The notes: generated from the sequence alone by a model not told the origin. A DNA stretch of 64,000 nt from Amorphoplanes digitatis (GCF_014205335.1 NZ_JACHNH010000001.1:6256501-6320500), one strand, 5' to 3'; positions 43,253 to 53,506 are shown, counted from the stretch's first letter. Made by a program: numbers and translations.

Positions 43253-43995
43253 GCTTCAGTCCTCTGCGGTCATGGCAAGCGGGCCGGCCCCGCACAACGT
43301 CGCAGCGGCAGGCCCTGAGATCTCGGTGGTCCATATTTATCGGACATCAGGGGTTAAAACGGTGATTTCGCCCAGCTTGTCACCTGCTGTGACGCCCCAA
43401 CAAGGCGTTGGTGTGCGCCGCGTCGAACGTCGGGCGCCGTTCACGCCGGACACGCGGCACCCTCCGGCAGCAATCTGAGCCCATTCGGCCGGCTCTCCTG
43501 GGAGGGAGTGGGCAAGTCGGCTGCAACCTCGCCGCCTGCCCAGAAAGCCATGGGTGGCGGCGCGCTGCGCACGCATATGAGCATCCGCGTCCGGGAACGC
43601 CGCGACGTCGACCTCCTCCTCGACAAAGCCATGCTCGCCGCCGGCTGGCACGCTCGCTACCCAACGACCGCCCAGACCTCGACCCGCTCTCCCTCGCGGC
43701 GCTCGATCGGCGTCCGCAGGCCATCCGGAGAGAGCTCTTCTGATGGCGCTCGACCAGGCGCCCGCCGATGGCCTCACCATTCCGGCAAGTCACCCGCGGG
43801 CGCTGGCGCGCCTGACCCGACCGTCCGCGCGGACGTCCGTCCGCTCGCGCGCGTCTGCGCAGATCAGCGCGCGGACGGACGAGCGGACGGATGTCGGCTC
43901 AGGGCGCAAGCGGATGTGGCAGGCGGCGAGCGGCGGACAGCCGAAGGAGCAGGCGGTGGCTAGATCAGGAACCGGATCGGTTGCGTAGCCATGAG
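43253..43995. other. Gene-poor, decayed region
   Basis: About 740 bases. A hairpin-forming patch at 43836-43891 (arms TCCGTCCGCTCG and complement) is visible. One short frame ends RPDLDPLSLAALDRRPQAIRR near 43743, possibly the 3' end of an old gene, but no start or domain can be assigned. No confident gene is present. Confidence 0.4.
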
Positions 43996-44190
43996 GCGAC
44001 CCTGTGGGTACCCGAGGTCGGCGGCGCGATCGACCCCGGCTCCGATGCTCACGATCTGGTCATGGCGCTCTACGGCGGCATGAGCAAAAGTGAACGCAAT
44101 CGCATCAAGATTCGCGTCCGGTCGGCGATGAAGGCACGGACCGAGCTGGAAGGCCGCTACCTCGGCGGACGGCCGCGCGCTGCGCACGGC
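43996..44190 (+). pseudogene. Serine recombinase fragment
   Basis: A 65-codon fragment matches the end of the resolvase catalytic domain and the start of the recombinase domain of large serine recombinases: LWVPEVGGAIDPGSDAHDL, then FGGMSK-like GGMSKSERNRIKIRVR and EGRYLGGRP. The catalytic-serine N-terminus and the DNA-binding C-terminus are missing, so it is a remnant. It suggests past integration or excision here. Confidence 0.75.
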
Positions 44191-44213
44191 CAAGACCGTT
44201 CAGCTGATCGACC

Positions 44214-44248
44214 GTCCGGTGGCGCCGCGAAATGCGGCGCCACCGGAC
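44214..44248 (-). terminator. Terminator of the 44271-48560 gene
   Basis: A perfect 15-base GC stem (GTCCGGTGGCGCCGC with its complement) and a GAAAT loop, 23 bases past the stop codon. Confidence 0.75.
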
Positions 44249-44270
44249 GCGACGAGTTCTCGGGAAGAGG

Positions 44271-47200
44271 TCAGCTGATGTCGGGGTCCGACTCCCAGGT
44301 GGGATCGGTGCAGAAGTGCACTGCCCCGGGCTCGATCTCCGGCATGAACTTGTTGTCCGTCAACACCGTCAGATTCCAGGGGTTGCCCCCACTCGTCGGG
44401 CTCCCGACGTTGCACTGACCGAACGGATTGCCGCCGCCGGGAGCGCCAGGCATCCGGGTGAAGCTGTTGAAGTCGCCGCGATTGATCGGACTGGCATCCG
44501 GCCAGGCGCCGCCCGCGGGCCCCATCGCCTTCCCGTTGCGGTACAGGTACTGGCTCGGCATGAAGCTGTACTGCACCATCGGCTTGGCGTTCGAGCCGGA
44601 GTTGCCGGGTTGGATGGTCTCGGTGGTGCCGTCCGTGCAGGCACGCACATACAGCTCCTGCCAGATGGGTGGGCCCGCGCCGAACATGGAACCGTCGATT
44701 CCCCACTTGAAGAACATGTTGTAGATCTCGCCGGCGACCGTCGCCACGTTGTCCGGAACGGCGGCGTCATTGGCCAGCCTCTGGTGGTAGGCCTCCATCG
44801 CGGTCGACGGCGTCCGCGTACCGATCATGGGCCGGAACCCGATGACACCGCCGGAGCTGAACAGGCCGACCACGCACCGGCCGCCGGTCTGCACCGGCAC
44901 GCCGGTCGCGTCGGTGACGATCGGCTTCCAGCCGGCGAAACGGTACGACCGTCCCGGCGCCCGCCCGTCGAGCTGCGGATGTGCCGTGGTGTACATGTGG
45001 TCGTACTGGCGCAGGTTCGTGGTCGTGTAGGTGAGATCGGGCAGGGCGATGCCGTAGTCGCTCTGCACGGCCCGCAGATACTCCATGACGAACTTCGGCA
45101 GGTGTGTGTCCGCGGTGCGCTGGTGGTAGTCGATGTCGGCGCTGCCGTCGACGATCTTCCCGTCCGGGCCCACCACATAGGTGATCCGCATGCCGCTGCG
45201 CAACTTGTACGAGTCGTCGTTCGTGTCGAAATGAGCCGGCTTGTTGGCGCTGGTCGGCCGGTGCCGAAAGTCGTTGGAGAACGACATCCATGCCGGAATG
45301 CTGAAGCCGTCCGTGTGGTTCACCGGGTCCGTGCCCGCGGCGGCGACCTCCTGGTCCCAGTTCAGTGCGGCCTGCCGGGTGGCGGGCATGACACAGTCGG
45401 CTCGCGGTCCCGCGGTGCAGGCGGGCAGGGCCAGTACGTTGCCGGCGTGCTCGCGCGCCCAGTTGTGCATCGTGGTGTGGTTGCGCAGCGGCGTGTCGAC
45501 GAACCGGCTGTACAGGTTCATGTCGATGTTCTGGTCCTCGTCGAAGTACGCGATCGCGTCGATGCGCTCCTCGACCGGTCGCCCGGTCACCGGTACGAAC
45601 GCGACGGCGTCGAACGCGACCGTGCCCAGTCCTCCGCTGCGGTCGTCGCGGGTGACGTTGGAGAGCACCACGTTGGCGTTCGCGCCCAACTGGTAGGTGC
45701 CGAGGCTCTTCCAGTGGTTCCAGTGCTCGTGCTGGTTGATCACCTTCTGGCGGACCTCGCCGTTGGCCGTGGTGATGTCGTAGACGGCCGAGCCCGCCGA
45801 GGCACCCCCGACCGGGATGTGCGCCTTGACCACGTACGTGCCGGCGGCCAGCGCGTTCGGGGTCCAGGTGCCGGTGACCCGGTGCACCGCGTCGGAGGCC
45901 AGCCGGTTGCCGGTCATCCAGGTGTGCCCGCCGAAGCCGGTTGCCACCTGGTGGAAGTCGATCTCACCGATCGGCGCGCCGGAGACAGGATGTCGTCCCA
46001 CCTCATAGGTGAAGCCGCCGCGAGTCGTCCAGTTCCGGCTCGGGCACCACAGGTTCGCGCTCGGATCGGCCAGATCGTCCACGATCACCGCGTTCGGGCC
46101 GAGGTCGGAGTCGCAGGCCGGCTTCCAGGCGTTGACGCCGGCGGGTTCACTCGCCGGCAGCGACGCGCTGAACGGCGTACGCGCACACATCCGCGGGCAG
46201 TCGTAGATCGGGCACGGGCCCTGGCACGTCGCCATCTGCACCGGCTCGTGCCACCAGCAGTGGTTGTCGGCCCGCGTACAGAAGTCGTCGTCCTCGCCCG
46301 CCGGGTCGTGCGCCGGGTCGCAACGGTTGGTGTTGTCGCAGAACTGCTCGCGCCGCGGGTACGTGATCGGCCGTTCCGCGTCACCATCCGGTCCGGCCTC
46401 CGCCGCCTGGTAGGCGCTCTGTCCCCAGGGAATCTGGATGGGTGTTTCGGCCCAGCCCAGGATCCGCTCCTGGTAGGCCCACTCGGACGGGCGCTCCGCG
46501 TCGGCGTACGACTCGCGCAGGAACACGCCGCGGCCCGGCGGGTAGTCCGGGTTCATCGGGTTGTTCGTCCAGCCCAGGCCCCAGTTGCCATCCGCGTCCG
46601 TGCAGGACGGCCCGGGCGTGCAGCCGGACGTGTTGCCGGTGCTGGCCTGCGGGTTCATCCCGGTGTTGTACGCCCACAGCGCCATGTACCAGTTCTCGAG
46701 GTACTGCGGGTCGTTGTTGTTCATCCGCACGCCGGCGGCGCTGAGCTCGTTCCACTTGCGAGCCAGGATGCCGAGGCCGGCCTGGATGTTCTCGGCGTAG
46801 TCGATGGCGATCTTGGCCTTGCCGTTGGCCGAGATGCCGGTGTCGGCCGCGGCCATGCCCGTGGTCACCTGCGCGACGCCGTAACCGCAGTCGGCGTTGG
46901 CGAAGTCGATGACGTCGATGGTGTAGTGCGAGCCGTAGTAGTCACCGATCAGCGGGTTGCCGCCGGAGCCGCGCAGCGTACGCCAGGAACCGTGGGTGTA
47001 GTTGCTCTCCTGCGCCAGCACGCCGTTCATCACCGGGGGCGGAATGCGCCCGCCGTTTGGCTGCAGGCTGGGCACGGGGAAATCGGTGCTCGGGCTGTAG
47101 GCGGCGAGCCCGGAGCCGAGGTAATTGGCCGGCCGCGAACGTGAGCCGGTCAGCTGGTTGCGGCTGGCCATCTCGACCGCCCAGCGGGTCTGCTCGGGCG

Positions 47201-48560
47201 TGGAGCTGTACGCCTGCCGGCGAGGGTCGTTGCGCGCGACGCCGCACTTGGGTGTCAGGCCGGCGAGCGCCCGTTTCGGCGCGGCGGTACCGCCGATCGT
47301 GCTCGGCAGCGCCTGGGTGATCGTCGCCGCCCGGCCGACCGGAGCCTCCCAATCCAGCCGGGAGCCGTCAGCGGCGAACAGCGCCGCACCGGACAGGTCC
47401 GGGCCCGCATGGTGGTCGCCATGGGCGGCCGGCGGTTCCACCGCGGCCAGCACGACCTTGCCCTGCAGGCTGACGGCCTGCGCCGGCAGGCCCTTCGCGT
47501 CCGCACCGGAACGGGCGTATCCGGCGTGTCCGGCGTGCGGGTCCGGCAGGCGGGCAAGCCTGGGGCGGCCGGTTCCGGCGGCGCCGGCCGGGGTGGCGCC
47601 CAGCGTCACGTTGGCGCCGCGGCTGCCGGGGAAGAGCTGGACGCCTCCGGCCGGGCCCGCGGCCACCTCGCGCAGCCCGGCGGTGTCCCACCGCTGGACC
47701 CGCACGTCGTTCCCGTTGTCGACCAGCAGGTCGGCGCCGGTGGGCGTCGCGGTCAACCGGTACGGCTCTCCGGCGACCCGGGCCACCACGGTGGGCACGG
47801 GCTGCCCCTTGGCCACCCGCACCAGGGTGCGCCCGCGCAGCGCCAGGATGCCGGCGCCGCTGGGCACCGGCGAGGTGAGCTGGCCGTTCACGGTGCTCAC
47901 CAGGCTGACCTCGCCGGTGCCGGCGTCGAGCCGCAGCAGCTCGCTGCGCCGCTGATCACGGTCAAGGTGCCGGAGCAGGGCGACGTCGGACCCGGTGCCG
48001 CAGCCGGTGGCGTGGTACTTGAACGCGATGCCCCGCACGGCCGGGCGAACCTTGCCGGTACGGATGTTCACGAGGTACGTCAGTCCGCCGCGATCACGCA
48101 GTTCGGGCTTGTTCACGGCCATCCGCGGCGCCACCGTCACGACGACGTGCAGGCCGTCGCCGGTGACGCACTGATAGCCCAGCCAGGTGTCGTCGGTGAA
48201 GCCGTTGGGCTGGATCGAGGCCAGCGGCCTCATCGCGTACCGTTCCCGCTCCCGGCCGATCCACAGGTGATAGCCCTCGTTGTCACCCCGGCCGGTGACG
48301 ATCAGATCCGTACCCTCCCACCAGCGAGGCGACACCAGCGCCAGGTCCCGGGCGGGCGCCTCGCCGCCGGCGTGGGAGCCGTGCGCCGCCGGCGTTGCGG
48401 GTTCCGGCGGTTCGGCCGCCGCGGACCGGCCGATCAGGCCGGCCACGGCGACCATCACGGTCGCCGCCATGACGGTACGCAGGACGGCGTGCCGCCCCGC
48501 CCACCACTTCGATGTCCGGCGCAGGGCCGGATCCACCTGGATGTCTTCCGCATCACGCAT
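44271..48560 (-). CDS. Giant secreted protein with lysozyme-like and golvesin-like domains (paralogue 1)
   Basis: A 1429-residue exported protein from ATG 48560. A basic N-terminus and hydrophobic helix end in GRSAAAEPP (about residue 50). Residues 60-420 form a beta-propeller-like region. A transglycosylase/lysozyme-like segment (about 480-680) contains LAQESNYTHG with a candidate catalytic Glu near 516, and DCGYGVAQVTTGM. A Cys-rich linker (about 730-810) precedes a golvesin C-terminal-like domain (about 818-990: IVDDLADP, HIPVGG, VINQHEHWNHWKSLG). The last 430 residues are unique and not assigned. The same N-terminus and middle occur in the divergent paralogue at 49474-53502, which ends in an SGNH hydrolase instead. 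Function is probably on the cell envelope or an extracellular matrix. Confidence 0.85.
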   Translation of the reverse strand: MRDAEDIQVDPALRRTSKWWAGRHAVLRTVMAATVMVAVAGLIGRSAAAEPPEPATPAAHGSHAGGEAPARDLALVSPRWWEGTDLIVTGRGDNEGYHLWIGRERERYAMRPLASIQPNGFTDDTWLGYQCVTGDGLHVVVTVAPRMAVNKPELRDRGGLTYLVNIRTGKVRPAVRGIAFKYHATGCGTGSDVALLRHLDRDQRRSELLRLDAGTGEVSLVSTVNGQLTSPVPSGAGILALRGRTLVRVAKGQPVPTVVARVAGEPYRLTATPTGADLLVDNGNDVRVQRWDTAGLREVAAGPAGGVQLFPGSRGANVTLGATPAGAAGTGRPRLARLPDPHAGHAGYARSGADAKGLPAQAVSLQGKVVLAAVEPPAAHGDHHAGPDLSGAALFAADGSRLDWEAPVGRAATITQALPSTIGGTAAPKRALAGLTPKCGVARNDPRRQAYSSTPEQTRWAVEMASRNQLTGSRSRPANYLGSGLAAYSPSTDFPVPSLQPNGGRIPPPVMNGVLAQESNYTHGSWRTLRGSGGNPLIGDYYGSHYTIDVIDFANADCGYGVAQVTTGMAAADTGISANGKAKIAIDYAENIQAGLGILARKWNELSAAGVRMNNNDPQYLENWYMALWAYNTGMNPQASTGNTSGCTPGPSCTDADGNWGLGWTNNPMNPDYPPGRGVFLRESYADAERPSEWAYQERILGWAETPIQIPWGQSAYQAAEAGPDGDAERPITYPRREQFCDNTNRCDPAHDPAGEDDDFCTRADNHCWWHEPVQMATCQGPCPIYDCPRMCARTPFSASLPASEPAGVNAWKPACDSDLGPNAVIVDDLADPSANLWCPSRNWTTRGGFTYEVGRHPVSGAPIGEIDFHQVATGFGGHTWMTGNRLASDAVHRVTGTWTPNALAAGTYVVKAHIPVGGASAGSAVYDITTANGEVRQKVINQHEHWNHWKSLGTYQLGANANVVLSNVTRDDRSGGLGTVAFDAVAFVPVTGRPVEERIDAIAYFDEDQNIDMNLYSRFVDTPLRNHTTMHNWAREHAGNVLALPACTAGPRADCVMPATRQAALNWDQEVAAAGTDPVNHTDGFSIPAWMSFSNDFRHRPTSANKPAHFDTNDDSYKLRSGMRITYVVGPDGKIVDGSADIDYHQRTADTHLPKFVMEYLRAVQSDYGIALPDLTYTTTNLRQYDHMYTTAHPQLDGRAPGRSYRFAGWKPIVTDATGVPVQTGGRCVVGLFSSGGVIGFRPMIGTRTPSTAMEAYHQRLANDAAVPDNVATVAGEIYNMFFKWGIDGSMFGAGPPIWQELYVRACTDGTTETIQPGNSGSNAKPMVQYSFMPSQYLYRNGKAMGPAGGAWPDASPINRGDFNSFTRMPGAPGGGNPFGQCNVGSPTSGGNPWNLTVLTDNKFMPEIEPGAVHFCTDPTWESDPDIS

Positions 48561-48885
48561 GAAGTTCTCGATTTCTGTTCCGCTGCGTCGCCCAGGACGG
48601 TTCGCGCAAAAGCACATTGACACCCGCGACTCGCACAATCGAGGTACTCGACCGGCACTTGACCGGCATTCGCAAAGGCCGGTACGACCGCACGGCGCCG
48701 GCGTTGTCCAGCAGCGATGCGCAGGGCACGGCGTCCGGTACGCCCGTGCCTTCATGGGCCCGGCGGACCGGCCGCCACGCCGATCCTTTCGGGCTGCGCT
48801 TAAAGGAATTGCCGCCGCGGACCGCCGTGATCCACGCTTCCTGGCACACGCACCTTCCACTGTGGGCGAAGGGAAACCAGGAGAA
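48561..48885. other. Divergent promoter region of paralogue 1 and the small secreted protein
   Basis: About 325 bases between two divergent starts. No gene is supported. It must contain promoters for both; no clear consensus is seen. Confidence 0.45.
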
Positions 48886-49353
48886 ATGATGAAGACCGTG
48901 AAGGTTGGATTGGTCGGACGGGCAGCGATGGCCCTTTTCGCGGGGTTGGCGATGGTGGCCGTGCCGGCGGCGACGCCGGCGCAGGCCGCGGCCTGTACCG
49001 CGAATTCCAGTGTCGCCAGCAGGTGGCCCGCCAACATCGGAATCCGGCTGGGCCGCAACTCCTCATGTACGTATTACGCGCGCTTCTCCACCGGTAGCGA
49101 CGCCGCCTACGGCGCCGGATACAGGTGGTTCTACAAGGTGGAGCGTCTCGAGCTGACCTCGTACGGCTACTTCGTCACCGCGACCCAGTCGGGTTCGACC
49201 CTCTGGGGGAGCTACCTCGACAAGAGGACCGGCACGGTCAATGGAAACGCTCCGGGCGGCGCCGAGGACGACCACCGGGCGTGCTTCGGTTCCGGGGACG
49301 TGAACGGCTCGGGCCCGTACAGCTGGACCTGCACGGAATGGGCCGGTTACTGA
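48886..49353 (+). CDS. Small secreted Cys-bearing protein
   Basis: A 155-residue exported protein; ATG 48886 (a second ATG follows) has GGAG six bases upstream. The signal peptide ends near residue 36 (PAQAAACT). The mature part of about 120 residues has four cysteines and a Tyr/Trp-rich compact sequence (RWFYKVERLELTSYGYFVTATQ). No named family; the size and cysteines fit a small beta-sheet exoprotein. It lies between the two giant paralogues and ends at a terminator, so it may belong with them. Confidence 0.8.
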   Translation: MMKTVKVGLVGRAAMALFAGLAMVAVPAATPAQAAACTANSSVASRWPANIGIRLGRNSSCTYYARFSTGSDAAYGAGYRWFYKVERLELTSYGYFVTATQSGSTLWGSYLDKRTGTVNGNAPGGAEDDHRACFGSGDVNGSGPYSWTCTEWAGY

Positions 49354-49385
49354 TTCGCATAACCCTCTGATCACCAAGTGGGTGG

Positions 49386-49425
49386 TGTGGGCCGGACCCG
49401 TCTCGGGCCCGGCCCACATTTCTTT
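49386..49425 (+). terminator. Terminator of the small secreted protein gene
   Basis: A stem of TGTGGGCCGG...CCGGCCCACA, with one mismatched pair and CCCG/CGGG inside, followed by TTTCTTT. The hairpin starts 33 bases after the stop codon. Confidence 0.75.
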
Positions 49426-49473
49426 CCACACCCCATTCAAATGGCTCAGTCGTGCATTCCTGGAGAGGTCTCG

Positions 49474-52400
49474 ATGATTCGTCGTCTAGCCTGCGCGATG
49501 GCCGTGGCCGTCGCGGCAGCGCTCATACAGGTCCCGGCTCGCGCCGGCGCCGTACCCACCCCCACCGCACCCTTGTCGCCCACCCCGGCCGGGCCGGCGC
49601 GCGCTCCCGACCGGGCGCCGGACGCCGCGAACCGGGTCACCGACCCCGATCGCACGCTGGGCAGAAACTGGCGGACCTCCGCCGACCGGGCCGTCACCAC
49701 CTCCAGCGACGGCACCGGACTGCACCTGCTCGTCGCCGACGCCGGCGCCGCCTACCGCTGGCGGACGGTGGCGACCCTGCTGGAGCCGGGATTCCCCACC
49801 GACCAGTGGATCGGCCAGTACTGCCTCACCGGCTCCGGCCGCCGCGCGGTGGTGGTGTACGCCCCGCGGGAGTTCTCCAACCACGACGAGCTCATGTCCG
49901 GCGGCGCCTTCGCAGCCGTGGTCGATCTGCGGACCGGAGCCGTGCACAAACTGCCCGACCGGGTGTCGCTGGCCTACCACAACCCCGGCTGTTCAGCGGG
50001 CGAGACCGCCACGCTGTCGCGGCGTGACACCCGCGCCGACGGGACGGCGGAAACCTGGATCGGCGTCGTCGACACCAGGCGCGGCGTGCGTACGACCACC
50101 GTGCGCACACCCGGCCAGGTCACCTCGGTCGTGCCGTACCAGGGCGCCCTGGCCGGCGCCAACGGCCGCACGCTGGTGCGCCTGGACACCGCGGGCCGTA
50201 CGAAGGTTCTGGCCGAGACCGACGGAGTGCCGCACCGCCTGCTCGCCGACGGTGACCAGGCGCTGGCCTTCCAGGTCATGAAGGGCCGCGACGTGGTGCT
50301 CAGCCGCTACACGGGCGGCAAGGTGACGGCGGTGCGGCGGGTGCCGTCCGGTGCGGTCCGGCTGCGGCCGGGTGCCGGCGGCAAGGTGTACGCGGTGGGC
50401 GACACCGCTCGTACCCGGCTGCGCTCGGGCGTGCCGGGCAGCTGGCGCGCGCTCGACGCCCCCGCGGACAGCGAGGTGTCGACCACCGGTGCGCTGGTGG
50501 TGACCAGCGCGGTGACCGGTCGCGAGGCGGCCGGACCGGCCGGCGGCGCTCCGACCGAGCCCGGCGCGCAGCGGGTCGCGATCTCGGCGCGGCTGACCGG
50601 CGCGGCCAAGGCGCTGCGCTTCTCCGCGGTTCCGGAGCCGGCCGGCGAGGCACCGGAGGCCCGCTCCGGCGCAAGCGCGGCCGCCGCGGACCCCGTGGTC
50701 AACGGGACGACCGCCTACGACATGGACCGTTCCTGCGCCGTGCCGCGCAACGACAGCAACCTGCAGGTCTACCAGCCCACGCCCGAGCAGGTGGAATGGG
50801 CCGTGGGCGAGGCCGTGCACAACGAACTGGTCGGCCACCAACGCCCGGCCAACTGGAAGAACAACGGCATGTCCGCCTATACCCCACAGGGTGGGAGCAT
50901 GTTCCCACCCGTGCCGCTGATCGGCGGCGGCTCGGTTCCGGCGCAGGTGCTGCTGGGCATCCTCGCCCAGGAGTCGAACATGTGGCAGGCCAGCTGGCAC
51001 ATCGTCGACGGTTCCGGCGGCAACCCGTTGACCAGCATGGGCTTCTACGGCATCAGCTCCGGCGACCGGTTGACCGCCCGCAAGATCGACTGGACCAAAA
51101 CCGACTGCGGGTACGGCGTCGGCCAGGTCACGACGGGCATGCGGAAGGCCGACACGGACACCACCGTCGACGGCATCCACTGGACGTACGACCGGCAGAA
51201 GGCGGTCGCGCTGGACTATGCCGTGAACGTCGCCGCGTCCCTGCGGATCCTGCAGACCAAGTGGAACCAGACCCGCAGCAACGGGATCATCGCGAACAAC
51301 GGCGATCCGCGGTACATCGAGAACTGGTGGTTCGCGCTGTGGGCGTACAACACCGGCTTCTACTCCCCCAACGGTTCGCAGCCGTGGGGCGTCGGGTGGG
51401 CGAACAACATCGCCAACACCGACTACCCGATGGACCGGGCCATGTTCCTGACCGAGCCGAGCTCCGTGCCGTACGGCGATCCGCCCCGGACCGACGTGAA
51501 CGGCTACGACAACGCCAAGCACCCGAACCACTGGTCCTACCCGGAACGGGTGACCGGCTTCGCGTACACGTCGCTGCGCCGCTACGACTACGAGGACAAG
51601 TACTGGCGGCAGACCTACAACGAGGCCAACGACCGGGGCAAGCGTGAGGCACAGCCGGCCTACAACGGGTTCTACACGTTCTGCCGCTCCGACGTGAACC
51701 AGTGCGATCAGAACCTGCCGCCGAAGGTGCCGGGCAACTACCCGAACACCAAGGCCGGTGCCTGCCAGCGCGACGACCTGAAGTGTTGGTGGCACGCGCC
51801 GGTGACCTGGGTGGACTGCGCTCTGAAGTGCGGCGAGGAGAACCGGCGCTACCCCTCCGGGAACTCCGAGCCATCGGCGTACAACATGTATCCGACACCG
51901 CGCAACGATGACGGCTCGTGCAAGGTGACCGGCCTGCCGTCGGACGCACGGATCATCGACGACATCGACGTCACCAGCGCGGTGGGGCCGGAAGGGTGCC
52001 GGCCGACATACACCAAGGGCGGCAAGTTCGGCCTGCAGTTCGGCTCGATGACCGGGGTGAGCGGCGCGACCATCTTCCCGTCGAAGGTGGACTTCCACCA
52101 GAGCTCGCACGGCTTCGGCGGGCACGTCTACTTCGCGCACACGATGCAACCCAGGGACCCCGGCGACAACGTCGACAACGCACCGCTCAAGGTCACCGGC
52201 ACCTGGACCATCAACCCGACGAATGCGTGGACACGCGTCTTCGTACACATCCCGGATGCCGCCGCCTGGACTCCGCAGGCACGGTACGAGGTCATCCTGC
52301 CGGGACAGGACGACAAGCCCCGGCACCGGGTCATGCCCACCCGCTATGAGGGGAACTGGTGGATCCCGCTCGGCGTGTTCGACTTCCGCGGCGACGGTAC

Positions 52401-53502
52401 CCCCAAGGTGCGGTTGACCAACTTCACCCAGGACGGCAGCTACACCTCCGACGTGGCGTTCGACGCGATCGCGGTCCAGGCGCTCAGCGCCAAGCCACGC
52501 CACTTCGTCGTGGGACTGGGCGACTCGTTCAGCTCGGGCGAGGGCGCCGGCTACTACTCCCGGGTGACCGACCAGTACGGCGACGACCCCTCCCTGCGCA
52601 ACGCCTGCCACCGCAGCAGCTATGCGTGGGCGTCCTCGGTCAGGATTCCCGGCGAGCCGCACAACTGGAGCATCGGGCTGCTCGATTCCTCCAGGGATCC
52701 GAACATGGACTACCACCTCGCCGCTTGCAGCGGCGCCGTTACCGCCAACGTGATGCTGAGCAGGACGTCGACCGGGGCTCCGGCGCCGGAGCCGCAGTCC
52801 AAGGACAAGATCCGCGGAAAGTACGGCGAGCTGACCCAGCTCGACCAGGGCTGGATCGACGAGAACACCACACTCGTGATGCTGACCATCGGCGGTAACG
52901 ACCTGAAGTGGTCCGACGCGTTGCTGGCGTGCGCGACGGCGGTCGACTGCTCGACACCCGGATTCGTCCGTGAGGGCGATCCCTGGCCGCTCCGTGACAT
53001 GGTCACCAGCCGGATCCGGGGATCGGTGAAGACCGACACCCAGCGCGTCGTCGCCGAGATCCGGCGGCTGGCACCCAATGCAATGATCATGTTGGCCGGG
53101 TATCCGCAGATCTTCACCACCGGCGGGCACTACGACCTGCCGTATTACAACCTGCCGGGCGCGCCGAGCGGCGGTTTCAGCCAGGCCGAGGTCGCCTTCC
53201 TCAACGAGATGACCGGCCTGCTGCTCACCACCGTGACAGCCTCGTTCGACCTGGCGGACCGGATCAACGGCGTCGATGTACGCGGCGAGTTCGCCGGACA
53301 CGAACACGGCGCACCGGCGACCAACGGCATCTACTTCAACGAGCTGTGGGTTCCGGGAGACACGTACTTCCCGGTCGACGATGACGGCGAGCCCAGCGAG
53401 TCCTCCAAGAGCCCGCATTCCGGGCATCCCACCATCGCGGGATTCGGCGCGTACGCCCGAGCGATCTCCAACCGCATGGGACCCATCGGATACACCTGGT
53501 GA
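49474..53502 (+). CDS. Giant secreted protein with lysozyme-like, golvesin-like and SGNH-hydrolase domains (paralogue 2)
   Basis: A 1342-residue exported protein; ATG 49474 has GGAGAGG upstream. A signal peptide ends near residue 25 (ARAGAV). Residues 60-400 are beta-propeller-like; a lysozyme-like segment (about 440-640) has LAQESNMWQASW (Glu near 500) and DCGYGVGQVTTGM; a Cys-rich linker leads to a golvesin-like domain (about 826-1004). The C-terminal SGNH esterase (about 1010-1342) has GLGDSFSSGEG (Ser near 1019), GGNDLKWSD (about 1141) and a His in SGHPTIAGFG near 1317. The SGNH module could deacylate wall or matrix polymers. It is divergent from paralogue 1 with which it shares the N-terminal two thirds. 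Confidence 0.9.
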   Translation: MIRRLACAMAVAVAAALIQVPARAGAVPTPTAPLSPTPAGPARAPDRAPDAANRVTDPDRTLGRNWRTSADRAVTTSSDGTGLHLLVADAGAAYRWRTVATLLEPGFPTDQWIGQYCLTGSGRRAVVVYAPREFSNHDELMSGGAFAAVVDLRTGAVHKLPDRVSLAYHNPGCSAGETATLSRRDTRADGTAETWIGVVDTRRGVRTTTVRTPGQVTSVVPYQGALAGANGRTLVRLDTAGRTKVLAETDGVPHRLLADGDQALAFQVMKGRDVVLSRYTGGKVTAVRRVPSGAVRLRPGAGGKVYAVGDTARTRLRSGVPGSWRALDAPADSEVSTTGALVVTSAVTGREAAGPAGGAPTEPGAQRVAISARLTGAAKALRFSAVPEPAGEAPEARSGASAAAADPVVNGTTAYDMDRSCAVPRNDSNLQVYQPTPEQVEWAVGEAVHNELVGHQRPANWKNNGMSAYTPQGGSMFPPVPLIGGGSVPAQVLLGILAQESNMWQASWHIVDGSGGNPLTSMGFYGISSGDRLTARKIDWTKTDCGYGVGQVTTGMRKADTDTTVDGIHWTYDRQKAVALDYAVNVAASLRILQTKWNQTRSNGIIANNGDPRYIENWWFALWAYNTGFYSPNGSQPWGVGWANNIANTDYPMDRAMFLTEPSSVPYGDPPRTDVNGYDNAKHPNHWSYPERVTGFAYTSLRRYDYEDKYWRQTYNEANDRGKREAQPAYNGFYTFCRSDVNQCDQNLPPKVPGNYPNTKAGACQRDDLKCWWHAPVTWVDCALKCGEENRRYPSGNSEPSAYNMYPTPRNDDGSCKVTGLPSDARIIDDIDVTSAVGPEGCRPTYTKGGKFGLQFGSMTGVSGATIFPSKVDFHQSSHGFGGHVYFAHTMQPRDPGDNVDNAPLKVTGTWTINPTNAWTRVFVHIPDAAAWTPQARYEVILPGQDDKPRHRVMPTRYEGNWWIPLGVFDFRGDGTPKVRLTNFTQDGSYTSDVAFDAIAVQALSAKPRHFVVGLGDSFSSGEGAGYYSRVTDQYGDDPSLRNACHRSSYAWASSVRIPGEPHNWSIGLLDSSRDPNMDYHLAACSGAVTANVMLSRTSTGAPAPEPQSKDKIRGKYGELTQLDQGWIDENTTLVMLTIGGNDLKWSDALLACATAVDCSTPGFVREGDPWPLRDMVTSRIRGSVKTDTQRVVAEIRRLAPNAMIMLAGYPQIFTTGGHYDLPYYNLPGAPSGGFSQAEVAFLNEMTGLLLTTVTASFDLADRINGVDVRGEFAGHEHGAPATNGIYFNELWVPGDTYFPVDDDGEPSESSKSPHSGHPTIAGFGAYARAISNRMGPIGYTW

Positions 53503-53506
53503 CGAC

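Noticed and set aside
41816..43318. 500-codon plus-strand frame across the repeat array
   Set aside because: It reads SSWVCGTIGPW-type repeats created by the same DNA period; only the minus frame has a start signal, a membrane helix and a coherent proline-rich pattern.
42009..43334. Another minus-strand frame across the repeat array
   Set aside because: Repeats of RPSRTP with no start signal; shadow of the 42155-43252 gene.
43337..43963. Several overlapping short frames in the decayed region
   Set aside because: No domain, no strong ribosome-binding site and no consistent strand; reported only as gene-poor sequence.
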